From contig JAFZSR010000076.1 of NCBI GenBank assembly GCA_017619275.1, positions 29,047 to 93,046 on the forward strand: a DNA stretch of 64,000 nt, read 5' to 3'. Below, piece by piece: positions 16,821 to 26,057 of the stretch. Each line of letters opens with the position of its first letter. The first letter of the stretch is position 1. This stretch comes from Prevotella sp. GTDB taxonomy: Bacteria; Bacteroidota; Bacteroidia; Bacteroidales; Bacteroidaceae. The notes beneath the pieces are model-generated. The model was not told where the DNA came from. It searched no databases and worked only from the letters and a program-made list of their open reading frames with translations. Position numbers and translations under genes: made by a program.

Positions 16821-17627
16821 TTAGTCTTCTACATAGTCGGCCAACCCTTCAGCTTCCTCGTCGGGGTCGCTGCTACCCAAATCCATCATGGTTGAATAGT
16901 TGTCCTCGGTGATGTCCTCATCGTTGGGCTCTTCAATCTCGATGTCATCTTCATCGGGCTTGTTGAAGGTGTCCTCGATTTCCACATCGCCGTCTTCGCT
17001 CTCGTCGTCATTACTGAACGAGTTGAACTTCATCTTGGGCTTCTCTGCCTCTGGCTTCAACTTGGCGAAGATGGCCTCCACCCAGGTGCCCTTCGGCACT
17101 TCGAGCACCTCGAAACCGTCGGCCAATTTCTTCTCATAAAGTCCCCCCTTCTTGTGAAGCCTGTCCTTGGGCAGGGTAGTGGTTGAGATGTCGAATCCGC
17201 TCTCAATGATGTCCTTGATGCTCTGAGAGAGGGAATCCCAACCGCCTCCAAAATTGCGGTCGAGCACCTCGATCAGCTTGGCGGCCGAGATATGGCGAAT
17301 GTTCTCATAGTTCAGGTCGGTGACGCGGCTGATAGGACGTTTCTTGATGGCCCAGGTGACCTTCACGTTCTCGTCCATCTTCACCTGTCCTACCTTGTAT
17401 CCCATCTTTTCGTACTTCTGCTTCTGTAGTTTCGACTCACCGTTGATTTCCTCAATCATGAAGGCGGCACGGATGATGTCTACATAGTGCCGCACGTTGT
17501 CTTTCACGTCGGCATCTTTCTCGGCACCCTCCCATAAGCGAAAGATATCATTTTCCTGAACATCCCAAACACTGCTTTTCGTAAGGGTTTTCAATGTAAG
17601 TGTTTTCTTTTCAGTTTGTTGATCCAT
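16821..17627 (-). CDS. Conserved Bacteroidales protein of unknown function, acidic C-terminus
   Basis: I do not recognise a named family for this 268-residue protein. Residues 1-130 look globular and mixed (SSVWDVQENDIFRLWEGAEK, then VRHYVDIIRAAFMIEEI). Residues 130-190 include GGGWDSLSQSIKDIIESGFD and GLYEKKLADGFEVLEVPKG. The last 75 residues are very acidic and low in complexity (DDESEDGDVEIED, DEDDIEIEEPNDED). There is no signal peptide or membrane segment, so it is cytoplasmic. An acidic tail could contact basic proteins or mimic nucleic acid, but this is inference. It has its own promoter and ends flush against rumA. Confidence 0.75.
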   Translation of the reverse strand: MDQQTEKKTLTLKTLTKSSVWDVQENDIFRLWEGAEKDADVKDNVRHYVDIIRAAFMIEEINGESKLQKQKYEKMGYKVGQVKMDENVKVTWAIKKRPISRVTDLNYENIRHISAAKLIEVLDRNFGGGWDSLSQSIKDIIESGFDISTTTLPKDRLHKKGGLYEKKLADGFEVLEVPKGTWVEAIFAKLKPEAEKPKMKFNSFSNDDESEDGDVEIEDTFNKPDEDDIEIEEPNDEDITEDNYSTMMDLGSSDPDEEAEGLADYVED

Positions 17628-17658
17628 AGGATTATTTTTGTTTTTTTGTTTATAGCTG

Positions 17659-17666
17659 CAAAAATA
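17659..17666 (-). promoter_or_regulatory. -7 element for the acidic unknown gene
   Basis: Minus-strand TATTTTTG matches TAnnTTTG, 32 bases before the ATG at 17627. Confidence 0.55.
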
Positions 17667-17782
17667 AATACTTTATTTCTTATTAGCAAGTTTTTTTTCA
17701 AATATTTTCATCCATCACACGATTTTGCTGAAAGTTTGTGGGGAAAAGGGGAACATCATTGCTTAGTGATGTGTAGAAATAA

Positions 17783-17824
17783 GTTCAGGAGGCAAACAGC
17801 TCGTAGCTTGTTTGCCTCCTGAAC
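17783..17824 (-). terminator. Strong hairpin terminator after the PpiD-like gene
   Basis: GTTCAGGAGGCAAACA (17783-17798) and TGTTTGCCTCCTGAAC (17809-17824) are perfectly complementary over 16 bases with a 10-base loop. It sits 36 bases past the stop of the minus-strand chaperone gene (17860) and before the promoter of the next gene. Confidence 0.85.
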
Positions 17825-17859
17825 GAACCATTCCGTCTGGAATGATGCTTGCTTTCGCT

Positions 17860-20040
17860 TTAGAACTGGTAGCGGTTGTCCTGTACCTTAGCCTTGTCGC
17901 GCAACACGTCGAAGATGCCGGTTGTGCGGTTGTACTGCGAAGGCGAGAGAGCCATGATGGCGCTGCGGATGAGCGATGTCTCCTGCTGCTTGCGGTCGAA
18001 GGCGGCATCCTTGGCTTCGCGGTTGACGACGTTGAAGAGGAACACACCATTGGTGCCCTTCACGATATTCTTTGCGGTTTCGCCCACGGCGGTGGCGGCT
18101 ACGGCACCGCTGAGTCCACGCTCACGCTGGCCCTTCACATTGACAGTGTTGGGGAAGGTGATGTGGCTGATGGTGTCGACAAGGGCGCCCTTGGCCTGAG
18201 CCTCGGCAACGGTCTTGACACCTTCCAGCTGCTTAATCAGCATATCGGCTTTCTTGTCCTTCAGCACCTCTGCACGCAGGAACTCCTCAACGCTCTGCTG
18301 ATCGAGATAGCCCACGGGGTGAACCTTCGTCACGGCAACGGCCAGGAAACGACCATCGGCAGAATTCTGATAGATCTCGGAGATGCTTCCCTCGTTAGCC
18401 TGAGCAAAGGCCCACTTGACGGCCTCGCGGCTATTGGGCAGTACCTGATTGGTACCGACACCATTGGCATTGCTCCTCAAGTTCTGCTGATCGAGCACCT
18501 GGAAATTGTACTTCGTGGCGTTCTGGTCGATCTCAGCGGCGTTCTTGCACTCGCTAAGGAACTGGCTAAACTGGTTGAATGCGTTCTCATAGGTGTCGTT
18601 GCTGAAGCGCACCTCGTTGCTCACGATGGCCACATCGTAGAGGGTGACGGGCTGGCGACGCTCGGTGACAACATAGAGACGAACGTGGTCGCTCATGGTG
18701 AGATGGCGAGCCTCGTTGAGGTTGGCCTCGTGCAGAGCGGTGTAGAGTGCCTTATTGTCGGAACTGATGCTTTCCTCGTTTTGGTAGGTGTTGGCGCTAA
18801 ACCAAGCCTTTGTGGCGCTCTGCCCCATGTTGACGGCTACGGTGTCGAAAGGTGTGCCACTACGGAGCACGGCAACCAAACTGTCGGCTGTCTTCACGGC
18901 GTCCTCAATCGTCTGTCCACCGATACGAATGTACTTGTAGCCAATGGAGTCGATACCCTGATAACGGCGGTTGAGGCGGGCAACGGCCATGTTCTCAACC
19001 ATCTTGCCAGACTGCATGCTGTTATACTTGAATGGAGCGGTGACTTGCTTCTCCGAAAGCGAGTCGAGAGCGGCCTTCAGGGTAGCGGAGATGCGGTTCA
19101 GACCTGCCACGTTATATGGCATTCCCTCGCGGTAGACGATGGTGGAACGGTGCGAAGCCATGATGTCGGCCAAGGGCATGCTGTCGGCACGAAGCTCGTC
19201 GGCTGCGGTGAGAAGGCCATCGCGCAGGGTGTTGATGTCAGTCTCGGAAGGAACCACATTGCAAACGGCATACTTGATGTCGCGCGTCTCGGTGTTCCAC
19301 TTGAACATCTCCTTCTTCTCGTCGTACTTGGCCTTCAAGTCGGCGTCTTCAATCTTCACATCGTTGTCGTTTATGGTGGAGAAGGCGAGCGAAGCCAACT
19401 CAATCTGACTCTCACCATTCTGGCCGTCGAAAGCAATCTTTGCCGATGCCTCGTTGCTGAGCATGCAACCCTGCAACAGGGTCATATACTTCGACATGAG
19501 GAGCTGCTGGCGGAGCAATTTCTCGACAGTCTTCCAATAGAGGTCAAACTCCTGATACTGGTCGGGCGAAGCCTGCTGAAGGTAGTTATAGACTTGCGTC
19601 ACGTTGTTGAAGTCGAAAGCGCCGGTCTGCTGGTTGTAGAACATGGGGAGCAAGGGCAGGTTGCCTCTCTGCAGGATGGGGTGAGTGCCTTCCTGAAGCA
19701 CTTGCTTCACCTCTTGGTCGGTGACGCCGAGGCCCAGCTTTTCAGCTTCTTTTTCCACAATCTGATTCTGCACGTAGCTCGACCATACGAACTCACGCAG
19801 TTGATCCTCGTCGACGTCCTGTCCAATCTGCTTGAACACGTTCTTGTACTCCTCGACGTTGGTTTGATAGTCTTGGATGGACAGTTTCGAGCCCATCACT
19901 TCTCCCACTTGCTGGCGAGCCTGATTGCTTGATGTCTCGCACGAGCGTGTAAAGTCAGTCGCAATGAAGCCAAAGAGGGCAAGACCGATAATACCGACGA
20001 GCCACGGTCCCCAGCTTCTGATTTTTCCAATTGCTGCCAT
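17860..20040 (-). CDS. PpiD/SurA-like periplasmic folding chaperone (peptidyl-prolyl isomerase)
   Basis: This 726-residue protein is anchored by one N-terminal membrane helix (about 12-28, PWLVGIIGLALFGFIATDF). A SurA-type chaperone domain follows (VGEVMGSKLSIQDYQTNVEE, then EDQLREFVWSSYVQNQIVEK). Two regions look like divergent parvulin domains, near 240-340 and 355-470 (SIGYKYIRIGGQTIEDAVK, RSGTPFDTVAVNMGQSATK). It should help fold outer-membrane and secreted proteins, which fits the neighbouring OMP, LptC and CNNM genes. Isomerase activity is uncertain because the parvulin domains are degenerate. It has its own promoter (20094-20101) and a strong terminator. Confidence 0.88.
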   Translation of the reverse strand: MAAIGKIRSWGPWLVGIIGLALFGFIATDFTRSCETSSNQARQQVGEVMGSKLSIQDYQTNVEEYKNVFKQIGQDVDEDQLREFVWSSYVQNQIVEKEAEKLGLGVTDQEVKQVLQEGTHPILQRGNLPLLPMFYNQQTGAFDFNNVTQVYNYLQQASPDQYQEFDLYWKTVEKLLRQQLLMSKYMTLLQGCMLSNEASAKIAFDGQNGESQIELASLAFSTINDNDVKIEDADLKAKYDEKKEMFKWNTETRDIKYAVCNVVPSETDINTLRDGLLTAADELRADSMPLADIMASHRSTIVYREGMPYNVAGLNRISATLKAALDSLSEKQVTAPFKYNSMQSGKMVENMAVARLNRRYQGIDSIGYKYIRIGGQTIEDAVKTADSLVAVLRSGTPFDTVAVNMGQSATKAWFSANTYQNEESISSDNKALYTALHEANLNEARHLTMSDHVRLYVVTERRQPVTLYDVAIVSNEVRFSNDTYENAFNQFSQFLSECKNAAEIDQNATKYNFQVLDQQNLRSNANGVGTNQVLPNSREAVKWAFAQANEGSISEIYQNSADGRFLAVAVTKVHPVGYLDQQSVEEFLRAEVLKDKKADMLIKQLEGVKTVAEAQAKGALVDTISHITFPNTVNVKGQRERGLSGAVAATAVGETAKNIVKGTNGVFLFNVVNREAKDAAFDRKQQETSLIRSAIMALSPSQYNRTTGIFDVLRDKAKVQDNRYQF

Positions 20041-20093
20041 TTAATTTGTTGATGTTTTATAGTTTGTTTTTTTGTTTTTTTTGATTCAGCGTG

Positions 20094-20101
20094 CAAAATT
20101 A
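20094..20101 (-). promoter_or_regulatory. -7 element for the PpiD-like gene
   Basis: Minus-strand TAATTTTG matches TAnnTTTG, in the 90-base gap after the CNNM/CBS gene, so the chaperone can be expressed apart from the upstream cluster. Confidence 0.6.
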
Positions 20102-20130
20102 CAAATTTTGCGTGAAACAACGGCATCTTT

Positions 20131-21399
20131 TTACGAAAAATTCGCTTTTTCATTCACTTTTAGTCGAACAAGTTCGATTTTTGTGGCCGTATTCTTCACT
20201 ATTTTGAATTCGAAGTGCCCAATCTTGATAATTTCGTTGAGTTTCGGGAAACTTTGATACTCGTGCAAGATGTAGCCTCCCACCGTCATATAATCGTCGC
20301 TTTCGGGAAGGTCGAGGTCGAACATTTCGTTCACTTTTTCTATTTCCAATCTCGCCGAAAGCATGTATTCGCCATTGTCGAGCCGCTTGGCCACATAGTT
20401 CACCGAGTCGTGTTCGTCTTCGATGTCGCCAAAAATCTCTTCCACGATGTCTTCCAGGGCGATGAGTCCGCTCGTGCCTCCAAACTCATCGACGACGATG
20501 CCAAGCGAGCTTTTCTTCTGGAGCAACATTTGCATCATCTTGCTGGCGAGCATGGTTTCAGGGACAAAGGCGATGGGCCTGATGCTCTTGCGCCAATCTT
20601 GTGGATTGCGGAACATCTCTTGCGAATGGATATACCCCACGATATGGTCGATGTCTTCGTGGTAGACAACGATTTTCGAGTGTCCGCTCTCCACGAAGAG
20701 CTGCTTCAGTTCGTCTATGCTGGCGGTGTCTTCCACGGCGTCCATCTCGGTGCGTGGCACCATACAGTCGCGAACACGCGTCTCCGAGAAGTCGAGGGCG
20801 TTCTGGAAGATGCGCACTTCCTCGTCAATCTTCTCGTTGTCGTTGGCGTTGTCCAAACTGCTCTGCACCAGGTAATCAAGGTCAACCTTGGTGAATTCTT
20901 TGTCGTCTTCTTCCTTTGTTATTCGGATGCCCACCATTCGAAGCAATCCCTTGGAAAGCAGGGTGGCAAAGCGCGATATGGGCCATAGCACCACATAGCA
21001 AATCCATGCTGGCAGGGCGAAGAACGAGAGCATGCCGTTGGGGTTTGACTTGAAGATGGTTTTGGGGAGGAACTCACCGGTGAAGAGCACCACGAGGGTG
21101 GAGAGCAACGTGTCGGCCGTGACTCGCGATGCGTCGTCGAACGTCTTGAACAGGGTCTGGTCGAAGATTTGGGCAAAGAGGATGCCGTAAATGACCAGCG
21201 CGATGTTGTTACCCACCAACATGGTGGAAACAAAGTTGGAAGGATGCCGGTAGAAGAGGTCGATGGCTCGTTGCGACAAGCTTTTCTCGCGAGCAACTTC
21301 GGCCAATAGTCGATTGCTCGATACAAAAGCGATTTCCATGCCCGAGAAGAAGGCCGAGAAAATCATCGCCACCAGTAGTCCTATAATGAGCGAATACAT
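20131..21399 (-). CDS. CNNM/CBS-domain membrane protein (hemolysin/CorC/GldE-like)
   Basis: This 422-residue inner-membrane protein has a CNNM (DUF21) domain of about 190 residues with three to four helices (FSAFFSGMEIAFVSSNRLL near the start, STMLVGNNIALVIYGILF). Two CBS domains follow (RVRDCMVPRTEMDAVED, SLGIVVDEFGGTSGLIALED), then a CorC/HlyC domain. The family is linked to divalent-cation handling; the Flavobacterium relative GldE is tied to gliding and T9SS. It starts 5 bases after lptC, so the two are co-transcribed. Haemolytic activity should not be inferred from the family name. Confidence 0.88.
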   Translation of the reverse strand: MYSLIIGLLVAMIFSAFFSGMEIAFVSSNRLLAEVAREKSLSQRAIDLFYRHPSNFVSTMLVGNNIALVIYGILFAQIFDQTLFKTFDDASRVTADTLLSTLVVLFTGEFLPKTIFKSNPNGMLSFFALPAWICYVVLWPISRFATLLSKGLLRMVGIRITKEEDDKEFTKVDLDYLVQSSLDNANDNEKIDEEVRIFQNALDFSETRVRDCMVPRTEMDAVEDTASIDELKQLFVESGHSKIVVYHEDIDHIVGYIHSQEMFRNPQDWRKSIRPIAFVPETMLASKMMQMLLQKKSSLGIVVDEFGGTSGLIALEDIVEEIFGDIEDEHDSVNYVAKRLDNGEYMLSARLEIEKVNEMFDLDLPESDDYMTVGGYILHEYQSFPKLNEIIKIGHFEFKIVKNTATKIELVRLKVNEKANFS

Positions 21400-21404
21400 A
21401 ACAA

Positions 21405-22094
21405 TCAGTATTTTGGACGTTTCTCGGCCGCAGGTCTTACGTAGTTAGCCTCAGCGGTTGTATCACTGGGAGCCGGTTCGGTTGCGTTGTTGCCTCCTTC
21501 CATGTCGTTTGCCAGGAACGATCCCTTCGAATTAGTCACAAGATAGTGTTCCATCTTCTCGTCACTTCGGAAATAGGAGCCTTCCATGGTGCGCTCGGGC
21601 GTGACGACACGCGAGAATACGGTGCTATAAAACTCATGTTTCAATCCGTCCCAGAATAGTTCTTCGCTGGTGTAGATGAGTCCTTTGGAATTGCGGATGC
21701 TCACGCGACCGCGCAATTTCCATAGTCGTTGACGATCGAAATACCAAGCAGTGTCGGCCTGTATATATCCTTCCACATGGAATTGTTCGTCGAACTGCTC
21801 GAAGAAAATTCCCTTCATGAACTCCCATCGTGAGGGATTCTTGGCAGTGTTCACTTCCCATCGCTCTGTGACGATGCGATATTTGATAACCCCCGAATCG
21901 CTGATGAGCGTGTTCACGCCGAAGCTCTGCATCATGGCCACCGAGTCTTCAGGGTTCACGGCATCGGCAATGTGCTCCTGCGCTTCACTACAGGCAAAAC
22001 TCAATGAAAGATGATAAATGACAAATAATACGGCTGCCAGCTTCTTCAGAAGCCGACAGACGCCATTGGGTTTCATCTTCTCGCTTGTCATCAA
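21405..22094 (-). CDS. lptC: LPS export periplasmic protein LptC
   Basis: This 229-residue protein fits LptC, the bitopic component that passes lipopolysaccharide from LptBFG to LptA. After a long N-terminus the hydrophobic stretch AAVLFVIYHLSLSFAC ends in a possible lipobox Cys (residue 35), followed by a beta-rich domain (SGVIKYRIVTERWEV, FFEQFDEQFHVEGYIQADTA, WKLRGRVSIRNSKGLIYTSE). The start may be 22094 or the ATG at 22076. It lies 23 bases after the OMP gene and 5 before the CNNM gene. Part of the hydrophobic stretch is encoded by ATTTGTC/ATTTATC-like words also found between genes. Confidence 0.85.
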   Translation of the reverse strand: MMTSEKMKPNGVCRLLKKLAAVLFVIYHLSLSFACSEAQEHIADAVNPEDSVAMMQSFGVNTLISDSGVIKYRIVTERWEVNTAKNPSRWEFMKGIFFEQFDEQFHVEGYIQADTAWYFDRQRLWKLRGRVSIRNSKGLIYTSEELFWDGLKHEFYSTVFSRVVTPERTMEGSYFRSDEKMEHYLVTNSKGSFLANDMEGGNNATEPAPSDTTAEANYVRPAAEKRPKY

Positions 22095-22117
22095 TTATTT
22101 AGGCCGCAGACCGCTCA

Positions 22118-23416
22118 TCAGTTAATTCTGAATTTGGCAAACCACCGCTCGTTGAAGGTGAGGCCGATTGAGATGCGGAAAGTGTTGTCGGTGATGAAAT
22201 CTTTGGCCGACGAGTGTACCCATTGTGCCGAAATGTTCAATACCGAGCGGTTCTCCCATTTATTCAGCAACGGCAGACCCAATCCGGCACTCAACGTGAG
22301 TTCTTTCGGCCCATCGTGCCCATTAATATAATAATAAGGAGTGGCGTATGCAGCTCCGAACCTCAGATGCACATGCTTCAAATAGCTGCTGGGATGGTCG
22401 GGATTGGCAACGTAGTCGGCACCTATGCTCATCCGTGTGCGGTTGCAAAGCAGATTGCTGCGCAGGGCATATACGCCTTTTTGCTCATCATAATCGGGAT
22501 AGTCCACGTCTCCCCATTGCTGCATCTGCAAGTCGGCGGCCACGGTAAGGCGATCGCGGTGATGCCAAGCCAGTCCCACGCCGTAGGACGTGGGCAGCTT
22601 CAGTCCGTTTTCGATGGTGAGGGTGGTGGTGTCGCTCACTTGGGTCGAGGTGTTCGTGTTCATAATCTGGCAGGTGGGATCCGACCCCAGCTTATGTCCC
22701 AGTCCCAAAGTGGCTCCCAGCGTCACCTGGTCGTGTCGTCCTATTGGCTGTTGCCATTGCAGTCCGAAGGTAAGGTTATAGCTGTTCACGTTCACCTCGT
22801 AGGTCTTCGATAGGGAGTTGACGGTGGTGGTGGGACTCGATGCTACGCTACGCGTGTAGTTACCCCATAGGAAAGCGGCATTTACGCCCACCGAGAGGGG
22901 CTTTATAGGACTCCATCCCATACCCATAAACACCTGGTGCAGACCGCCTTTTCCCGAATAGCTTTGAGTGATGGTTCCCACATTGTTGTTCAGGTAGCTG
23001 CTGGTGCTATACGAGTAGCCCACATCGCTAAAGGGCAACAATCCAAAGCTCATACCCAGGTGTTTGCGCAAACGAAAAAGGCCAACAGCATAATCGAAGT
23101 CGGCGTTGCGGGCATTCACCTTTGTAGAGCCTTCCTTGAAGTTGGTGATCTGGGCAGAAAGACCAGCATCGAAGAGCATAGTGAGCGAGTCGACGGCTGA
23201 ATAAGAAGCAGGGTTGAGCGTGTTCACCATTGTTCCGCTGCGAAGTGCCAATCCTGTGCCAGCCATTCCCTTTTGTGCAGTCTGCGACTGGTCGGCCAGC
23301 AGTCCCATGCCAAATTGGCTGTAAGGCGAGATGGTGCCACTTTGGTTGTTTGTCTGGCCCAGGGCAGATATCGTCATCGTTGCGGTCAAAAGTCCGCAGA
23401 AGAGTCGTTTTCTCAT
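22118..23416 (-). CDS. Outer-membrane beta-barrel protein, unknown role
   Basis: The longest frame opens at 23515, but the ATG at 23416 starts a clean signal peptide (MRKRLFCGLLTATMTISALG), and the -7 element at 23441-23448 lies between the two, so 23416 is chosen (432 residues). The mature protein opens with TISPYSQFGMGLLADQSQ and GMAGTGLALRSGTMVNTLNP, as in PorV/FadL-like barrels of Bacteroidetes, and is rich in alternating strands to the C-terminus. Its cluster (lptC, CNNM, PpiD) is an envelope neighbourhood. Substrate or partner cannot be read from the sequence. Confidence 0.8.
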   Translation of the reverse strand: MRKRLFCGLLTATMTISALGQTNNQSGTISPYSQFGMGLLADQSQTAQKGMAGTGLALRSGTMVNTLNPASYSAVDSLTMLFDAGLSAQITNFKEGSTKVNARNADFDYAVGLFRLRKHLGMSFGLLPFSDVGYSYSTSSYLNNNVGTITQSYSGKGGLHQVFMGMGWSPIKPLSVGVNAAFLWGNYTRSVASSPTTTVNSLSKTYEVNVNSYNLTFGLQWQQPIGRHDQVTLGATLGLGHKLGSDPTCQIMNTNTSTQVSDTTTLTIENGLKLPTSYGVGLAWHHRDRLTVAADLQMQQWGDVDYPDYDEQKGVYALRSNLLCNRTRMSIGADYVANPDHPSSYLKHVHLRFGAAYATPYYYINGHDGPKELTLSAGLGLPLLNKWENRSVLNISAQWVHSSAKDFITDNTFRISIGLTFNERWFAKFRIN

Positions 23417-23440
23417 TGTCGATATTTTGATTTCAGCGTG

Positions 23441-23448
23441 CAAAGTTA
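23441..23448 (-). promoter_or_regulatory. -7 element for the OMP-lptC-CNNM cluster
   Basis: Minus-strand TAACTTTG. A TTTG lies about 20 bases upstream (23469-23472), close to the ideal 19. Confidence 0.65.
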
Positions 23449-23532
23449 CGAATAAGATGTCGAACCACCAAAATGTTTTTGTTTTTTTAGTAACTTGTAA
23501 AAAGCATGAAAACAATGACAGCGAGTAAAGAG

Positions 23533-23581
23533 TTGAGAGTTTAGCGACTACACCATTAAACTGAAGTCGCTAAACTCTCAA
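23533..23581 (-). terminator. Perfect 17-base inverted repeat, terminator
   Basis: TTGAGAGTTTAGCGACT (23533-23549) is exactly complementary to 23565-23581, with a 15-base loop. It lies 55 bases past the stop of the minus-strand esterase gene and upstream of the OMP promoter. Confidence 0.75.
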
Positions 23582-23635
23582 TTTCGAGGAGTAACTATTC
23601 TATTCTCTGCTTAACTAGCGATGGTTGGGGTCAAC

Positions 23636-24559
<924 letters not shown>

Positions 24560-24693
24560 TTATTTCGTTATTCTCCAAATATTTTACAACTAATATAATA
24601 TACTTTTTTGCTGTCCACTTTATTCAAATTCGTATCAGGATAATTGAGTGGATTATTGGCTCTGAAAAACAAGTTAACGCTTTCTGAAAATTC

Positions 24694-24752
24694 GGTAACG
24701 ATTTTTTGAAAAAAGTTAACGAGTTTTGAAAAAATCTCGTACGAGATTTTTT
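24694..24752. repeat. 59-base intergenic palindromic repeat, copy 2
   Basis: Matches 421-479 at 57 of 59 positions. In this copy A6-TCTCGTACGAGA-T6 is a perfect 24-base palindrome. Like copy 1 it lies between divergent genes. The rest of the 395-base gap (24521-24915) holds only the two promoters. Confidence 0.88.
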
Positions 24753-24886
24753 AGCGTTCCAACAATCAATATAATGACCCCTTATTTTTATCATGAATTG
24801 GGGCTATTGGCAGAACCTGTTTGGCGGTTTGTTCAAATATTTTGGAAAAAACGATTTCTTTTTCATGTTGTGTCACTTTTTTTTCG

Positions 24887-24894
24887 TATTTTTG
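24887..24894 (+). promoter_or_regulatory. -7 element for the Sel1-repeat gene
   Basis: TATTTTTG matches TAnnTTTG, 22 bases before the ATG at 24916. Confidence 0.6.
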
Positions 24895-24915
24895 CAGGGC
24901 TAAATAACAATCAAC

Positions 24916-25386
24916 ATGAAAAGACAACTGTTTATTTTATTGTTTGCCATGATAGGCTGCCTGCCTATGTGTGCACAGAATGCTGACGCGCTCTACGAAG
25001 AGGGCAAGGCGCTCTACGATGCGAAAAACTATGTGGAAGCCATTGCCAAGTTGAAACCTGCCGCCGAGAAAGGACACAAAAAGGCGCAGTATCGCATGGG
25101 GCGCTGCTACGACAAAGGCAATGGAGTAGGGGAGGACAACGTGGAGGCCGTGCGCTGGTATGCCAAGTCGGCCGAACAGGGATATGCCAAGGCTGAGTAT
25201 CAGATGGCTCGTGCCTATTTGAAGGGAAAGGGCGGACTGAAAGTCGACAAGAAGAAGGCCAAGTCATTGCTGAAGAATGCCGTGGGGGGCAAGAAACACG
25301 GAAAGGAAATCCTTGACGAAATAAAGAAAGACGCTGCCGAAGGCGACAATGAGGCAAAACAATTACTTGAACTATTAGCGGACTAA
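24916..25386 (+). CDS. Secreted Sel1-repeat protein
   Basis: This 156-residue protein has a signal peptide (cleavage near PMCAQ, residue 21). About three Sel1/TPR-like helical repeats follow: [20 protein letters not shown], then [19 protein letters not shown], then [16 protein letters not shown]. Sel1 repeats mediate protein contacts; a periplasmic scaffold role is likely but the partner is unknown. ispD starts 14 bases after its stop, so they probably share the promoter at 24887. It looks complete. Confidence 0.85.
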   Translation: MKRQLFILLFAMIGCLPMCAQNADALYEEGKALYDAKNYVEAIAKLKPAAEKGHKKAQYRMGRCYDKGNGVGEDNVEAVRWYAKSAEQGYAKAEYQMARAYLKGKGGLKVDKKKAKSLLKNAVGGKKHGKEILDEIKKDAAEGDNEAKQLLELLAD

Positions 25387-25400
25387 GGCATAGATTTAAA

Positions 25401-26057
25401 ATGGATTACGTTATTATTGTCGCTGGAGGAAAAGGACTGCGCATGGGCGGCGATGTGCCCAAACAATTTCTCCCCATTGCCGGCATTCCCGTGTTGATGC
25501 GCACGATGATGCGGTTCCACGAGTATTCGCCAGCCCTGCAAATCATTCTGGTGTTGCCACGCAATCAGCAGGACTACTGGAGGGATTTGTGTCGGCAGCA
25601 CCAGTTCAACATTCCTTATCAGCTGGCCGATGGTGGCCGCACGCGCTTCCACTCGGTGCAGAACGGTTTAGCGCTCATCCCCGATGCCGAACAGGGAGTG
25701 GTGGGCGTTCATGATGGCGTGCGTCCTTTTGTGTCGGTCGACGTCATTCGCCGCTGCTACGACACGGCCCGTGAGTTGGGTGCCGTCATCCCCGTCATCC
25801 CGGTGGTGGAAACCCTTCGCCATCTGCCCACCCGAAAGAATGTGCTTCGCAGTGACTATTGCTTGGTGCAGACACCCCAAGTGTTTGACATAGCATTATT
25901 AAAGGCTGCCAATGGGCAGCCTTACAATCAAGCCTTCACCGACGATGCCTCGGTGGTGGAGTCTTGGGGACACCAAGTTCAAACCGTGGAGGGCAATCGC
26001 GAGAACATCAAGATTACCACTCCTTTCGACCTTTGCGTGGCAGCGGCGCTAATTTAG
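25401..26057 (+). CDS. ispD: 2-C-methyl-D-erythritol 4-phosphate cytidylyltransferase
   Basis: This 218-residue enzyme couples CTP to methylerythritol phosphate, the third step of the MEP isoprenoid pathway, feeding the polyprenyl synthase at 3588. The nucleotide-binding start is [29 protein letters not shown] and [11 protein letters not shown] are the family's other conserved blocks. Length is normal. It runs head-on into pheS: the two stop codons overlap within 26054-26057, leaving no room for a terminator between them. Confidence 0.95.
   Translation: MDYVIIVAGGKGLRMGGDVPKQFLPIAGIPVLMRTMMRFHEYSPALQIILVLPRNQQDYWRDLCRQHQFNIPYQLADGGRTRFHSVQNGLALIPDAEQGVVGVHDGVRPFVSVDVIRRCYDTARELGAVIPVIPVVETLRHLPTRKNVLRSDYCLVQTPQVFDIALLKAANGQPYNQAFTDDASVVESWGHQVQTVEGNRENIKITTPFDLCVAAALI

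Noticed and set aside
17812-19932. 706-codon open frame on the plus strand
   Set aside because: It is exactly antisense to the PpiD-like gene, is rich in Leu/Val/His from complementary codons, and has no domain; the minus-strand protein has a membrane anchor and SurA-type region.
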